Shown here: positions 22,610-36,485 of the stretch, piece after piece
Numbering within the stretch: the first letter of the stretch is position 1
How the letters are laid out: each line of letters opens with the position of its first letter
Source: Hippasteria phrygiana
Lineage: Eukaryota > Echinodermata > Asteroidea > Valvatida > Goniasteridae
Length of the DNA: 64,000 nt
Assembly: GCA_037893225.1 (NCBI GenBank)
Contig: JAZGUH010000360.1
Location: 1,302,001-1,366,000 of the forward strand
Direction of reading: 5' to 3'
Program-made: the position numbers and the translations under genes
The notes under the pieces: model-generated
The model's input: only the letters and a program-made list of their open reading frames with translations
Told to the model about the DNA's origin: nothing
Databases searched by the model: none

Positions 22610-25600
22610 TGAATGAGTAAAGCAAGTCATACCCTAGGGAATTTGACATGCATGGAGCAATAAATACAAGGTAATATGCACACAGATGTTGGCCGGAAAG
22701 AAAATAAACATTGCGAGGTTTGAATTTTCTCCACAAGTTTTAACTCTAAGAAGCCGCCGATAATTGCAACATGTAGCGCCAGATCTAAGCTATCCATACA
22801 TGTCAAAATAACTGTATTTGGTTTATATTTCATGCAATTATGAATGAGTAAAGCAAGTCATACCCTAGGGAATTTGACAGGCATGGATCAATAAATAGAA
22901 GGTAATATGCACACAGATGTTGGCCGGAAAGAAAATAATCATTGCGAGGTTTGAATTTTCTCCACAAGTTTTAACTCTAGGAAGCCGCCGATGATTGCAA
23001 CATGTAGCGCCAGATCTAAGCTATCCATACATGTCAAAATTACTGTATTTGGTTGATATTTAATGCAATTATGAATGAGTAGAGCAAGTCCATACCCCAG
23101 GGAATTTGACAGGCATGGAGCAATAAATAGAAGGTATTATGCACACAGATGTTGGCCGGAAAGAAAATAAACATTGCGAGGTTTGAATTTTCTCCACAAG
23201 TTTTAACTCTAAGAAGCCGCCGATGATTGCAACATGTAGCGCCAGATCTAAGCTATCCATACATGTCAAAATGACTGTATTTGGTTTATATTTCATGCAA
23301 TTATGAATGAGTAAAGCAAGTCATACCCTAGGGAATTTGACATGCATGGAGCAATAAATACAAGGTAATATGCACACAGATGTTGGCCGGAAAGAAAATA
23401 AACATTGCGAGGTTTGAATTTTCTCCACAAGTTTTAACTCTAAGAAGCCGCCAATAATTGCAACATGTAGCGCCAGATCTAAGCTATCCATACATGTCAA
23501 AATAACTGTATTTGGTTTATATTTCATGCAATTATGAATGAGTAAAGCAAGTCATACCCTAGGGAATTTGACAGGCATGGATCAATAAATAGAAGGTAAT
23601 ATGCACACAGATGTTGGCCGGAAAGAAAATAATCATTGCGAGGTTTGAATTTTCTCCACAAGTTTTAACTCTAGGAAGCCGCCGATGATTGCAACATGTA
23701 GCGCCAGATCTAAGCTATCCATACATGTCAAAATTACTGAATTTGGTTGATATTTCATGCAATTATGAATGAGTAAAGCAAGTCATACCCTAGGGAATTT
23801 GACAGGCATGGATCAATAAATAGAAGGTAATATGCACACAGATGTTGGCCGGAAAGAAAATAAACATTGCGAGGTTTGAATTTTCTACACAAGTTTTAAC
23901 TCTAAGAAGCCGCCGATGATTGCAACATGTAGCGCCAGATCTAAGCTATCCATACATGTCAAAATTACTGTATTTGGTTTATATTTCATGCAATTATGAA
24001 TGAGTAAAGCAAGTCATACCCTAGGGAATTTGACAGGCATGGAGCAATAAATAGAAGGTAATATGCACACAGATGTTGGCCGGAAAGAAAATAAACATTG
24101 CGAGGTTTGAATTTTCTCCACAAGTTTTAACTCTAAGAAGCCGCCGATAATTGCAACATGTAGCGCCAGATCTAAGCTATCCATACATGTCAAAATTACT
24201 GAATTTGGTTGATATTTCATGCAATTATGAATGAGTAAAGCAAGTCATACCCAAGGGAATTTGACAGGCATGGATCAATAAATAGAAGGTAATATGCACA
24301 CAGATGTTGGCCGGAAAGAAAATAAACATTGCGAGGTTTGAATTTTCTCCACAAGTGTTAACTCTAAGAAGCCGCCGATAATTGCAACATGTAGCGCCAG
24401 ATCTAAGCTATCCATACATGTCAAAATTACTGAATTTGGTTGATATTTCATGCAATTATGAATGAGTAAAGCAAGTCATACCCTAGGGAATTTGACAGGC
24501 ATGGATCAATAAATAGAAGGTAATATGCACACAGATGTTGGCCGGAAAGAAAATAAACATTGCGAGGTTTGAATTTTCTCCACAAGTTTTAACTCTAAGA
24601 AGCCGCCGATGATTGCAACATGTAGCGCCAGATCTAAGCTATCCATACATGTCAAAATTACTGTATTTGGTTTATATTTCATGCAATTATGAATGAGTAA
24701 AGCAAGTCATACCCTAGGGAATTTGACAGGCATGGAGCAATAAATAGAAGGTAATATGCACACAGATGTTGGCCGGAAAGAAAATAAACATTGCGAGGTT
24801 TGAATTTTCTCCACAAGTTTTAACTCTAAGAAGCCGCCGATAATTGCAACATGTAGCGCCAGATCTAAGCTATCCATACATGTCAAAATTACTGTATTTG
24901 GTTGATATTTAATGCAATTATGAATGAGTAGAGCAAGTCCATACCCCAGGGAATTTGACAGGCATGGAGCAATAAATAGAAGGTATTATGCACACAGATG
25001 TTGGCCGGAAAGAAAATAAACATTGCGAGGTTTGAATTTTCTCCACAAGTTTTAACTCTAAGAAGCCGCCGATGATTGCAACATGTAGCGCCAGATCTAA
25101 GCTATCCATACATGTCAAAATGACTGTATTTGGTTTATATTTCATGCAATTATGAATGAGTAAAGCAAGTCATACCCTAGGGAATTTGACATGCATGGAG
25201 CAATAAATACAAGGTAATATGCACACAGATGTTGGCCGGAAAGAAAATAAACATTGCGAGGTTTGAATTTTCTCCACAAGTTTTAACTCTAAGAAGCCGC
25301 CAATAATTGCAACATGTAGCGCCAGATCTAAGCTATCCATACATGTCAAAATAACTGTATTTGGTTTATATTTCATGCAATTATGAATGAGTAAAGCAAG
25401 TCATACCCTAGGGAATTTGACAGGCATGGATCAATAAATAGAAGGTAATATGCACACAGATGTTGGCCGGAAAGAAAATAATCATTGCGAGGTTTGAATT
25501 TTCTCCACAAGTTTTAACTCTAGGAAGCCGCCGATGATTGCAACATGTAGCGCCAGATCTAAGCTATCCATACATGTCAAAATTACTGTATTTGGTTGAT

Positions 25601-26540
25601 ATTTAATGCAATTATGAATGAGTAGAGCAAGTCCATACCCCAGGGAATTTGACAGGCATGGAGCAATAAATAGAAGGTAATATGCACACAGATGTTGGCC
25701 GGAAAGAAAATAAACATTGCGAGGTTTGAATTTTCTCCACAAGTTTTAACTCTAGGAAGCCGCCGATGATTGCAACATGTAGCGCCAGATCTAAGCTATC
25801 CATACATGTCAAAATTACTGTATTTGGTTTATATTTCATGCAATTATGAATGAGTAAAGCAAGTCATACCCTAGGGAATTTGACAGGCATGGAGCAATAA
25901 ATAGACGGTAATATGCACACAGATGTTGGCCGGAAAGAAAATAATCATTGCGAGGTTTGAATTTTCTCCACAAGTTTTAACTCTAGGAAGCCGCCGATGA
26001 TTGCAACATGTAGCGCCAGATCTAAGCTATCCATACATGTCAAAATTACTGAATTTGGTTGATATTTCATGCAATTATGAATGAGTAAAGCAAGTCATAC
26101 CCCAGGGAATTTGACATGCATGGAGCAATAAATAGACGGTAATATGCACACAGATGTTGGCCGGAAAGAAAATAATCATTGCGAGGTTTGAATTTTCTCC
26201 ACAAGTTTTAACTCTAGGAAGCCGCCGATGATTGCAACATGTAGCGCCAGATCTAAGCTATCCATACATGTCAAAATTACTGTATTTGGTTGATATTTAA
26301 TGCAATTATGAATGAGTAGAGCAAGTCCATACCCCAGGGAATTTGACAGGCATGGAGCAATAAATAGAAGGTATTATGCACACAGATGTTGGCCGGAAAG
26401 AAAATAAACATTGCGAGGTTTGAATTTTCTCCACAAGTTTTAACTCTAAGAAGCCGCCGATGATTGCAACATGTAGCGCCAGATCTAAGCTATCCATACA
26501 TGTCAAAATGACTGTATTTGGTTTATATTTCATGCAATTA
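22610..26540. repeat. 17-monomer HOR variant (3931 bp), second copy
   Basis: Order: C-A-B1-C-D-F-G-H-I-L-B1-C-A-B2-N-J-B1, as at 11742-15672 with offset 10868. The first C (22610) has G at p150 where the other C monomers have A. Confidence 0.9.
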
Positions 26541-29500
26541 TGAATGAGTAAAGCAAGTCATACCCTAGGGAATTTGACATGCATGGAGCAATAAATACAA
26601 GGTAATATGCACACAGATGTTGGCCGGAAAGAAAATAAACATTGCGAGGTTTGAATTTTCTCCACAAGTTTTAACTCTAAGAAGCCGCCAATAATTGCAA
26701 CATGTAGCGCCAGATCTAAGCTATCCATACATGTCAAAATAACTGTATTTGGTTTATATTTCATGCAATTATGAATGAGTAAAGCAAGTCATACCCTAGG
26801 GAATTTGACAGGCATGGATCAATAAATAGAAGGTAATATGCACACAGATGTTGGCCGGAAAGAAAATAATCATTGCGAGGTTTGAATTTTCTCGACAAGT
26901 TTTAACTCTAGGAAGCCGCCGATGATTGCAACATGTAGCGCCAGATCTAAGCTATCCATACATGTCAAAATTACTGTATTTGGTTAATATTTAATGCAAT
27001 TATGAATGAGTAGAGCAAGTCCATACCCCAGGGAATTTGACAGGCATGGAGCAATAAATAGAAGGTATTATGCACACAGATGTTGGCCGGAAAGAAAATA
27101 AACATTGCGAGGTTTGAATTTTCTCCACAAGTTTTAACTCTAAGAAGCCGCCGATGATTGCAACATGTAGCGCCAGATCTAAGCTATCCATACATGTCAA
27201 AATGACTGTATTTGGTTTATATTTCATGCAATTATGAATGAGTAAAGCAAGTCATACCCTAGGGAATTTGACATGCATGGAGCAATAAATACAAGGTAAT
27301 ATGCACACAGATGTTGGCCGGAAAGAAAATAAACATTGCGAGGTTTGAATTTTCTCCACAAGTTTTAACTCTAAGAAGCCGCCAATAATTGCAACATGTA
27401 GCGCCAGATCTAAGCTATCCATACATGTCAAAATAACTGTATTTGGTTTATATTTCATGCAATTATGAATGAGTAAAGCAAGTCATACCCAAGGGAATTT
27501 GACATGCATGGATCAATAAATAGAAGGTAATATGCACACAGATGTTGGCCGGAAAGAAAATAATCATTGCGAGGTTTGAATTTTCTCCACAAGTTTTAAC
27601 TCTAGGAAGCCGCCGATGATTGCAACATGTAGCGCCAGATCTAAGCTATCCATACATGTCAAAATTACTGAATTTGGTTGATATTTCATGAAATTATGAA
27701 TGAGTAAAGCAAGTCATACCCTAGGGAATTTGACAGGCATGGATCAATAAATAGAAGGTAATATGCACACAGATGTTGGCCGGAAAGAAAATAAACATTG
27801 CGAGGTTTGAATTTTCTACACAAGTTTTAACTCTAAGAAGCCGCCGATGATTGCAACATGTAGCGCCAGATCTAAGCTATCCATACATGTCAAAATTACT
27901 GTATTTGGTTTATATTTCATGCAATTATGAATGAGTAAAGCAAGTCATACCCTAGGGAATTTGACAGGCATGGAGCAATAAATAGAAGGTAATATGCACA
28001 CAGATGTTGGCCGGAAAGAAAATAAACATTGCGAGGTTTGAATTTTCTCCACAAGTTTTAACTCTAAGAAGCCGCCGATAATTGCAACATGTAGCGCCAG
28101 ATCTAAGCTATCCATACATGTCAAAATTACTGAATTTGGTTGATATTTCATGCAATTATGAATGAGTAAAGCAAGTCATACCCTAGGGAATTTGACAGGC
28201 ATGGATCAATAAATAGAAGGTAATATGCACACAGATGTTGGCCGGAAAGAAAATAAACATTGCGAGGTTTGAATTTTCTCCACAAGTGTTAACTCTAAGA
28301 AGCCGCCGATAATTGCAACATGTAGCGCCAGATCTAAGCTATCCATACATGTCAAAATTACTGAATTTGGTTGATATTTCATGCAATTATGAATGAGTAA
28401 AGCAAGTCATACCCTAGGGAATTTGACAGGCATGGATCAATAAATAGAAGGTAATATGCACACAGATGTTGGCCGGAAAGAAAATAAACATTGCGAGGTT
28501 TGAATTTTCTCCACAAGTTTTAACTCTAAGAAGCCGCCGATGATTGCAACATGTAGCGCCAGATCTAAGCTATCCATACATGTCAAAATTACTGTATTTG
28601 GTTTATATTTCATGCAATTATGAATGAGTAAAGCAAGTCATACCCTAGGGAATTTGACAGGCATGGAGCAATAAATAGAAGGTAATATGCACACAGATGT
28701 TGGCCGGAAAGAAAATAAACATTGCGAGGTTTGAATTTTCTCCACAAGTTTTAACTCTAAGAAGCCGCCGATAATTGCAACATGTAGCGCCAGATCTAAG
28801 CTATCCATACATGTCAAAATTACTGAATTTGGTTGATATTTCATGCAATTATGAATGAGTAAAGCAAGTCATACCCCAGGGAATTTGACATGCATGGAGC
28901 AATAAATAGACGGTAATATGCACACAGATGTTGGCCGGAAAGAAAATAATCATTGCGAGGTTTGAATTTTCTCCACAAGTTTTAACTCTAGGAAGCCGCC
29001 GATGATTGCAACATGTAGCGCCAGATCTAAGCTATCCATACATGTCAAAATTACTGTATTTGGTTGATATTTAATGCAATTATGAATGAGTAGAGCAAGT
29101 CCATACCCCAGGGAATTTGACAGGCATGGAGCAATAAATAGAAGGTATTATGCACACAGATGTTGGCCGGAAAGAAAATAAACATTGCGAGGTTTGAATT
29201 TTCTCCACAAGTTTTAACTCTAGGAAGCCGCCGATGATTGCAACATGTAGCGCCAGATCTAAGCTATCCATACATGTCAAAATTACTGTATTTGGTTGAT
29301 ATTTAATGCAATTATGAATGAGTAGAGCAAGTCCATACCCCAGGGAATTTGACAGGCATGGAGCAATAAATAGAAGGTATTATGCACACAGATGTTGGCC
29401 GGAAAGAAAATAAACATTGCGAGGTTTGAATTTTCTCCACAAGTTTTAACTCTAAGAAGCCGCCGATGATTGCAACATGTAGCGCCAGATCTAAGCTATC

Positions 29501-29546
29501 CATACATGTCAAAATTACTGTATTTGGTTTATATTTCATGCAATTA
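26541..29546. repeat. Canonical 13-monomer HOR copy (3006 bp)
   Basis: Order: C-A-B1-C-D-F-G-H-I-G-J-K-B3. The A monomer has G at 26894 (p123) and A at 26986 (p215). The D monomer at 27466 is unusual: p26 A, p40 T, p48 T, and A at 27691 (p226). Confidence 0.92.
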
Positions 29547-31859
29547 TGAATGAGTAAAGCAAGTCATACCCTAGGGAATTTGACATGCATGGAGCAATAA
29601 ATACAAGGTAATATGCACACAGATGTTGGCCGGAAAGAAAATAAACATTGCGAGGTTTGAATTTTCTCCACAAGTTTTAACTCTAAGAAGCCGCCAATAA
29701 TTGCAACATGTAGCGCCAGATCTAAGCTATCCATACATGTCAAAATAACTGTATTTGGTTTATATTTCATGCAATTATGAATGAGTAAAGCAAGTCATAC
29801 CCTAGGGAATTTGACAGGCATGGATCAATAAATAGAAGGTAATATGCACACAGATGTTGGCCGGAAAGAAAATAATCATTGCGAGGTTTGAATTTTCTCT
29901 ACAAGTTTTAACTCTAGGAAGCCGCCGATGATTGCAACATGTAGCGCCAGATCTAAGCTATCCATACATGTCAAAATTACTGTATTTGGTTAATATTTAA
30001 TGCAATTATGAATGAGTAGAGCAAGTCCATACCCCAGGGAATTTGACAGGCATGGAGCAATAAATAGAAGGTATTATGCACACAGATGTTGGCCGGAAAG
30101 AAAATAAACATTGCGAGGTTTGAATTTTCTCCACAAGTTTTAACTCTAAGAAGCCGCCGATGATTGCAACATGTAGCGCCAGATCTAAGCTATCCATACA
30201 TGTCAAAATGACTGTATTTGGTTTATATTTCATGCAATTATGAATGAGTAAAGCAAGTCATACCCTAGGGAATTTGACATGCATGGAGCAATAAATACAA
30301 GGTAATATGCACACAGATGTTGGCCGGAAAGAAAATAAACATTGCGAGGTTTGAATTTTCTCCACAAGTTTTAACTCTAAGAAGCCGCCAATAATTGCAA
30401 CATGTAGCGCCAGATCTAAGCTATCCATACATGTCAAAATTACTGAATTTGGTTGATATTTCATGCAATTATGAATGAGTAAAGCAAGTCATACCCTAGG
30501 GAATTTGACAGGCATGGATCAATAAATAGAAGGTAATATGCACACAGATGTTGGCCGGAAAGAAAATAAACATTGCGAGGTTTGAATTTTCTCCACAAGT
30601 GTTAACTCTAAGAAGCCGCCGATAATTGCAACATGTAGCGCCAGATCTAAGCTATCCATACATGTCAAAATTACTGAATTTGGTTGATATTTCATGCAAT
30701 TATGAATGAGTAAAGCAAGTCATACCCTAGGGAATTTGACAGGCATGGATCAATAAATAGAAGGTAATATGCACACAGATGTTGGCCGGAAAGAAAATAA
30801 ACATTGCGAGGTTTGAATTTTCTCCACAAGTTTTAACTCTAAGAAGCCGCCGATGATTGCAACATGTAGCGCCAGATCTAAGCTATCCATACATGTCAAA
30901 ATTACTGTATTTGGTTTATATTTCATGCAATTATGAATGAGTAAAGCAAGTCATACCCTAGGGAATTTGACAGGCATGGAGCAATAAATAGAAGGTAATA
31001 TGCACACAGATGTTGGCCGGAAAGAAAATAAACATTGCGAGGTTTGAATTTTCTCCACAAGTTTTAACTCTAAGAAGCCGCCGATAATTGCAACATGTAG
31101 CGCCAGATCTAAGCTATCCATACATGTCAAAATTACTGAATTTGGTTGATATTTCATGCAATTATGAATGAGTAAAGCAAGTCATACCCCAGGGAATTTG
31201 ACATGCATGGAGCAATAAATAGACGGTAATATGCACACAGATGTTGGCCGGAAAGAAAATAATCATTGCGAGGTTTGAATTTTCTCCACAAGTTTTAACT
31301 CTAGGAAGCCGCCGATGATTGCAACATGTAGCGCCAGATCTAAGCTATCCATACATGTCAAAATTACTGTATTTGGTTGATATTTAATGCAATTATGAAT
31401 GAGTAGAGCAAGTCCATACCCCAGGGAATTTGACAGGCATGGAGCAATAAATAGAAGGTATTATGCACACAGATGTTGGCCGGAAAGAAAATAAACATTG
31501 CGAGGTTTGAATTTTCTCCACAAGTTTTAACTCTAGGAAGCCGCCGATGATTGCAACATGTAGCGCCAGATCTAAGCTATCCATACATGTCAAAATTACT
31601 GTATTTGGTTGATATTTAATGCAATTATGAATGAGTAGAGCAAGTCCATACCCCAGGGAATTTGACAGGCATGGAGCAATAAATAGAAGGTATTATGCAC
31701 ACAGATGTTGGCCGGAAAGAAAATAAACATTGCGAGGTTTGAATTTTCTCCACAAGTTTTAACTCTAAGAAGCCGCCGATGATTGCAACATGTAGCGCCA
31801 GATCTAAGCTATCCATACATGTCAAAATTACTGTATTTGGTTTATATTTCATGCAATTA
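29547..31859. repeat. 10-monomer HOR deletion form (2313 bp)
   Basis: Order: C-A-B1-(C/G)-H-I-G-J-K-B3. Relative to the canonical unit, three monomers are lost by fusion of the second C to the first G at 30241-30471. The A monomer has T at 29900 and A at 29992. Confidence 0.92.
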
Positions 31860-33479
31860 TGAATGAGTAAAGCAAGTCATACCCTAGGGAATTTGACATG
31901 CATGGAGCAATAAATACAAGGTAATATGCACACAGATGTTGGCCGGAAAGAAAATAAACATTGCGAGGTTTGAATTTTCTCCACAAGTTTTAACTCTAAG
32001 AAGCCGCCAATAATTGCAACATGTAGCGCCAGATCTAAGCTATCCATACATGTCAAAATAACTGTATTTGGTTTATATTTCATGCAATTATGAATGAGTA
32101 AAGCAAGTCATACCCTAGGGAATTTGACAGGCATGGATCAATAAATAGAAGGTAATATGCACACAGATGTTGGCCGGAAAGAAAATAATCATTGCGAGGT
32201 TTGAATTTTCTCTACAAGTTTTAACTCTAGGAAGCCGCCGATGATTGCAACATGTAGCGCCAGATCTAAGCTATCCATACATGTCAAAATTACTGTATTT
32301 GGTTAATATTTAATGCAATTATGAATGAGTAGAGCAAGTCCATACCCCAGGGAATTTGACAGGCATGGAGCAATAAATAGAAGGTATTATGCACACAGAT
32401 GTTGGCCGGAAAGAAAATAAACATTGCGAGGTTTGAATTTTCTCCACAAGTTTTAACTCTAAGAAGCCGCCGATGATTGCAACATGTAGCGCCAGATCTA
32501 AGCTATCCATACATGTCAAAATGACTGTATTTGGTTTATATTTCATGCAATTATGAATGAGTAAAGCAAGTCATACCCTAGGGAATTTGACATGCATGGA
32601 GCAATAAATACAAGGTAATATGCACACAGATGTTGGCCGGAAAGAAAATAAACATTGCGAGGTTTGAATTTTCTCCACAAGTTTTAACTCTAAGAAGCCG
32701 CCAATAATTGCAACATGTAGCGCCAGATCTAAGCTATCCATACATGTCAAAATTACTGAATTTGGTTGATATTTCATGCAATTATGAATGAGTAAAGCAA
32801 GTCATACCCCAGGGAATTTGACATGCATGGAGCAATAAATAGACGGTAATATGCACACAGATGTTGGCCGGAAAGAAAATAATCATTGCGAGGTTTGAAT
32901 TTTCTCCACAAGTTTTAACTCTAGGAAGCCGCCGATGATTGCAACATGTAGCGCCAGATCTAAGCTATCCATACATGTCAAAATTACTGTATTTGGTTGA
33001 TATTTAATGCAATTATGAATGAGTAGAGCAAGTCCATACCCCAGGGAATTTGACAGGCATGGAGCAATAAATAGAAGGTATTATGCACACAGATGTTGGC
33101 CGGAAAGAAAATAAACATTGCGAGGTTTGAATTTTCTCCACAAGTTTTAACTCTAGGAAGCCGCCGATGATTGCAACATGTAGCGCCAGATCTAAGCTAT
33201 CCATACATGTCAAAATTACTGTATTTGGTTGATATTTAATGCAATTATGAATGAGTAGAGCAAGTCCATACCCCAGGGAATTTGACAGGCATGGAGCAAT
33301 AAATAGAAGGTATTATGCACACAGATGTTGGCCGGAAAGAAAATAAACATTGCGAGGTTTGAATTTTCTCCACAAGTTTTAACTCTAAGAAGCCGCCGAT
33401 GATTGCAACATGTAGCGTCAGATCTAAGCTATCCATACATGTCAAAATTACTGTATTTGGTTTATATTTCATGCAATTA
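31860..33479. repeat. 7-monomer HOR deletion form (1620 bp)
   Basis: Order: C-A-B1-(C/G)-J-K-B3. Relative to the canonical unit, six monomers are lost by fusion of C to the second G at 32554-32784. The B3 at 33248 has a singleton T at p170 (agcgtcag). Confidence 0.92.
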
Positions 33480-36400
33480 TGAATGAGTAAAGCAAGTCAT
33501 ACCCTAGGGAATTTGACATGCATGGAGCAATAAATACAAGGTAATATGCACACAGATGTTGGCCGGAAAGAAAATAAACATTGCGAGGTTTGAATTTTCT
33601 CCACAAGTTTTAACTCTAAGAAGCCGCCAATAATTGCAACATGTAGCGCCAGATCTAAGCTATCCATACATGTCAAAATAACTGTATTTGGTTTATATTT
33701 CATGCAATTATGAATGAGTAAAGCAAGTCATACCCTAGGGAATTTGACAGGCATGGATCAATAAATAGAAGGTAATATGCACACAGATGTTGGCCGGAAA
33801 GAAAATAATCATTGCGAGGTTTGAATTTTCTCTACAAGTTTTAACTCTAGGAAGCCGCCGATGATTGCAACATGTAGCGCCAGATCTAAGCTATCCATAC
33901 ATGTCAAAATTACTGTATTTGGTTAATATTTAATGCAATTATGAATGAGTAGAGCAAGTCCATACCCCAGGGAATTTGACAGGCATGGAGCAATAAATAG
34001 AAGGTATTATGCACACAGATGTTGGCCGGAAAGAAAATAAACATTGCGAGGTTTGAATTTTCTCCACAAGTTTTAACTCTAAGAAGCCGCCGATGATTGC
34101 AACATGTAGCGCCAGATCTAAGCTATCCATACATGTCAAAATGACTGTATTTGGTTTATATTTCATGCAATTATGAATGAGTAAAGCAAGTCATACCCTA
34201 GGGAATTTGACATGCATGGAGCAATAAATACAAGGTAATATGCACACAGATGTTGGCCGGAAAGAAAATAAACATTGCGAGGTTTGAATTTTCTCCACAA
34301 GTTTTAACTCTAAGAAGCCGCCAATAATTGCAACATGTAGCGCCAGATCTAAGCTATCCATACATGTCAAAATAACTGTATTTGGTTTATATTTCATGCA
34401 ATTATGAATGAGTAAAGCAAGTCATACCCTAGGGAATTTGACAGGCATGGATCAATAAATAGAAGGTAATATGCACACAGATGTTGGCCGGAAAGAAAAT
34501 AATCATTGCGAGGTTTGAATTTTCTCCACAAGTTTTAACTCTAGGAAGCCGCCGATGATTGCAACATGTAGCGCCAGATCTAAGCTATCCATACATGTCA
34601 AAATTACTGAATTTGGTTGATATTTCATGCAATTATGAATGAGTAAAGCAAGTCATACCCCAGGGAATTTGACAGGCATGGATCAATAAATAGAAGGTAA
34701 TATGCACACAGATGTTGGCCGGAAAGAAAATAAACATTGCGAGGTTTGAATTTTCTACACAAGTTTTAACTCTAAGAAGCCGCCGATGATTGCAACATGT
34801 AGCGCCAGATCTAAGCTATCCATACATGTCAAAATTACTGTATTTGGTTTATATTTCATGCAATTATGAATGAGTAAAGCAAGTCATACCCTAGGGAATT
34901 TGACAGGCATGGAGCAATAAATAGAAGGTAATATGCACACAGATGTTGGCCGGAAAGAAAATAAACATTGCGAGGTTTGAATTTTCTCCACAAGTTTTAA
35001 CTCTAAGAAGCCGCCGATAATTGCAACATGTAGCGCCAGATCTAAGCTATCCATACATGTCAAAATTACTGAATTTGGTTGATATTTCATGCAATTATGA
35101 ATGAGTAAAGCAAGTCATACCCTAGGGAATTTGACAGGCATGGATCAATAAATAGAAGGTAATATGCACACAGATGTTGGCCGGAAAGAAAATAAACATT
35201 GCGAGGTTTGAATTTTCTCCACAAGTGTTAACTCTAAGAAGCCGCCGATAATTGCAACATGTAGCGCCAGATCTAAGCTATCCATACATGTCAAAATTAC
35301 TGAATTTGGTTGATATTTCATGCAATTATGAATGAGTAAAGCAAGTCATACCCTAGGGAATTTGACAGGCATGGATCAATAAATAGAAGGTAATATGCAC
35401 ACAGATGTTGGCCGGAAAGAAAATAAACATTGCGAGGTTTGAATTTTCTCCACAAGTTTTAACTCTAAGAAGCCGCCGATGATTGCAACATGTAGCGCCA
35501 GATCTAAGCTATCCATACATGTCAAAATTACTGTATTTGGTTTATATTTCATGCAATTATGAATGAGTAAAGCAAGTCATACCCTAGGGAATTTGACAGG
35601 CATGGAGCAATAAATAGAAGGTAATATGCACACAGATGTTGGCCGGAAAGAAAATAAACATTGCGAGGTTTGAATTTTCTCCACAAGTTTTAACTCTAAG
35701 AAGCCGCCGATAATTGCAACATGTAGCGCCAGATCTAAGCTATCCATACATGTCAAAATTACTGAATTTGGTTGATATTTCATGCAATTATGAATGAGTA
35801 AAGCAAGTCATACCCCAGGGAATTTGACATGCATGGAGCAATAAATAGACGGTAATATGCACACAGATGTTGGCCGGAAAGAAAATAATCATTGCGAGGT
35901 TTGAATTTTCTCCACAAGTTTTAACTCTAGGAAGCCGCCGATGATTGCAACATGTAGCGCCAGATCTAAGCTATCCATACATGTCAAAATTACTGTATTT
36001 GGTTGATATTTAATGCAATTATGAATGAGTAGAGCAAGTCCATACCCCAGGGAATTTGACAGGCATGGAGCAATAAATAGAAGGTATTATGCACACAGAT
36101 GTTGGCCGGAAAGAAAATAAACATTGCGAGGTTTGAATTTTCTCCACAAGTTTTAACTCTAGGAAGCCGCCGATGATTGCAACATGTAGCGCCAGATCTA
36201 AGCTATCCATACATGTCAAAATTACTGTATTTGGTTGATATTTAATGCAATTATGAATGAGTAGAGCAAGTCCATACCCCAGGGAATTTGACAGGCATGG
36301 AGCAATAAATAGAAGGTATTATGCACACAGATGTTGGCCGGAAAGAAAATAAACATTGCGAGGTTTGAATTTTCTCCACAAGTTTTAACTCTAAGAAGCC

Positions 36401-36485
36401 GCCGATGATTGCAACATGTAGCGCCAGATCTAAGCTATCCATACATGTCAAAATGACTGTATTTGGTTTATATTTCATGCAATTA
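33480..36485. repeat. 13-monomer HOR copy with B1 ending (3006 bp)
   Basis: Order: C-A-B1-C-D-F-G-H-I-G-J-K-B1. It is canonical except that the last monomer has G at p201. The F monomer (34636) has C at p26. The first A carries the T123/A215 pair seen in the two preceding short blocks. Confidence 0.92.
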
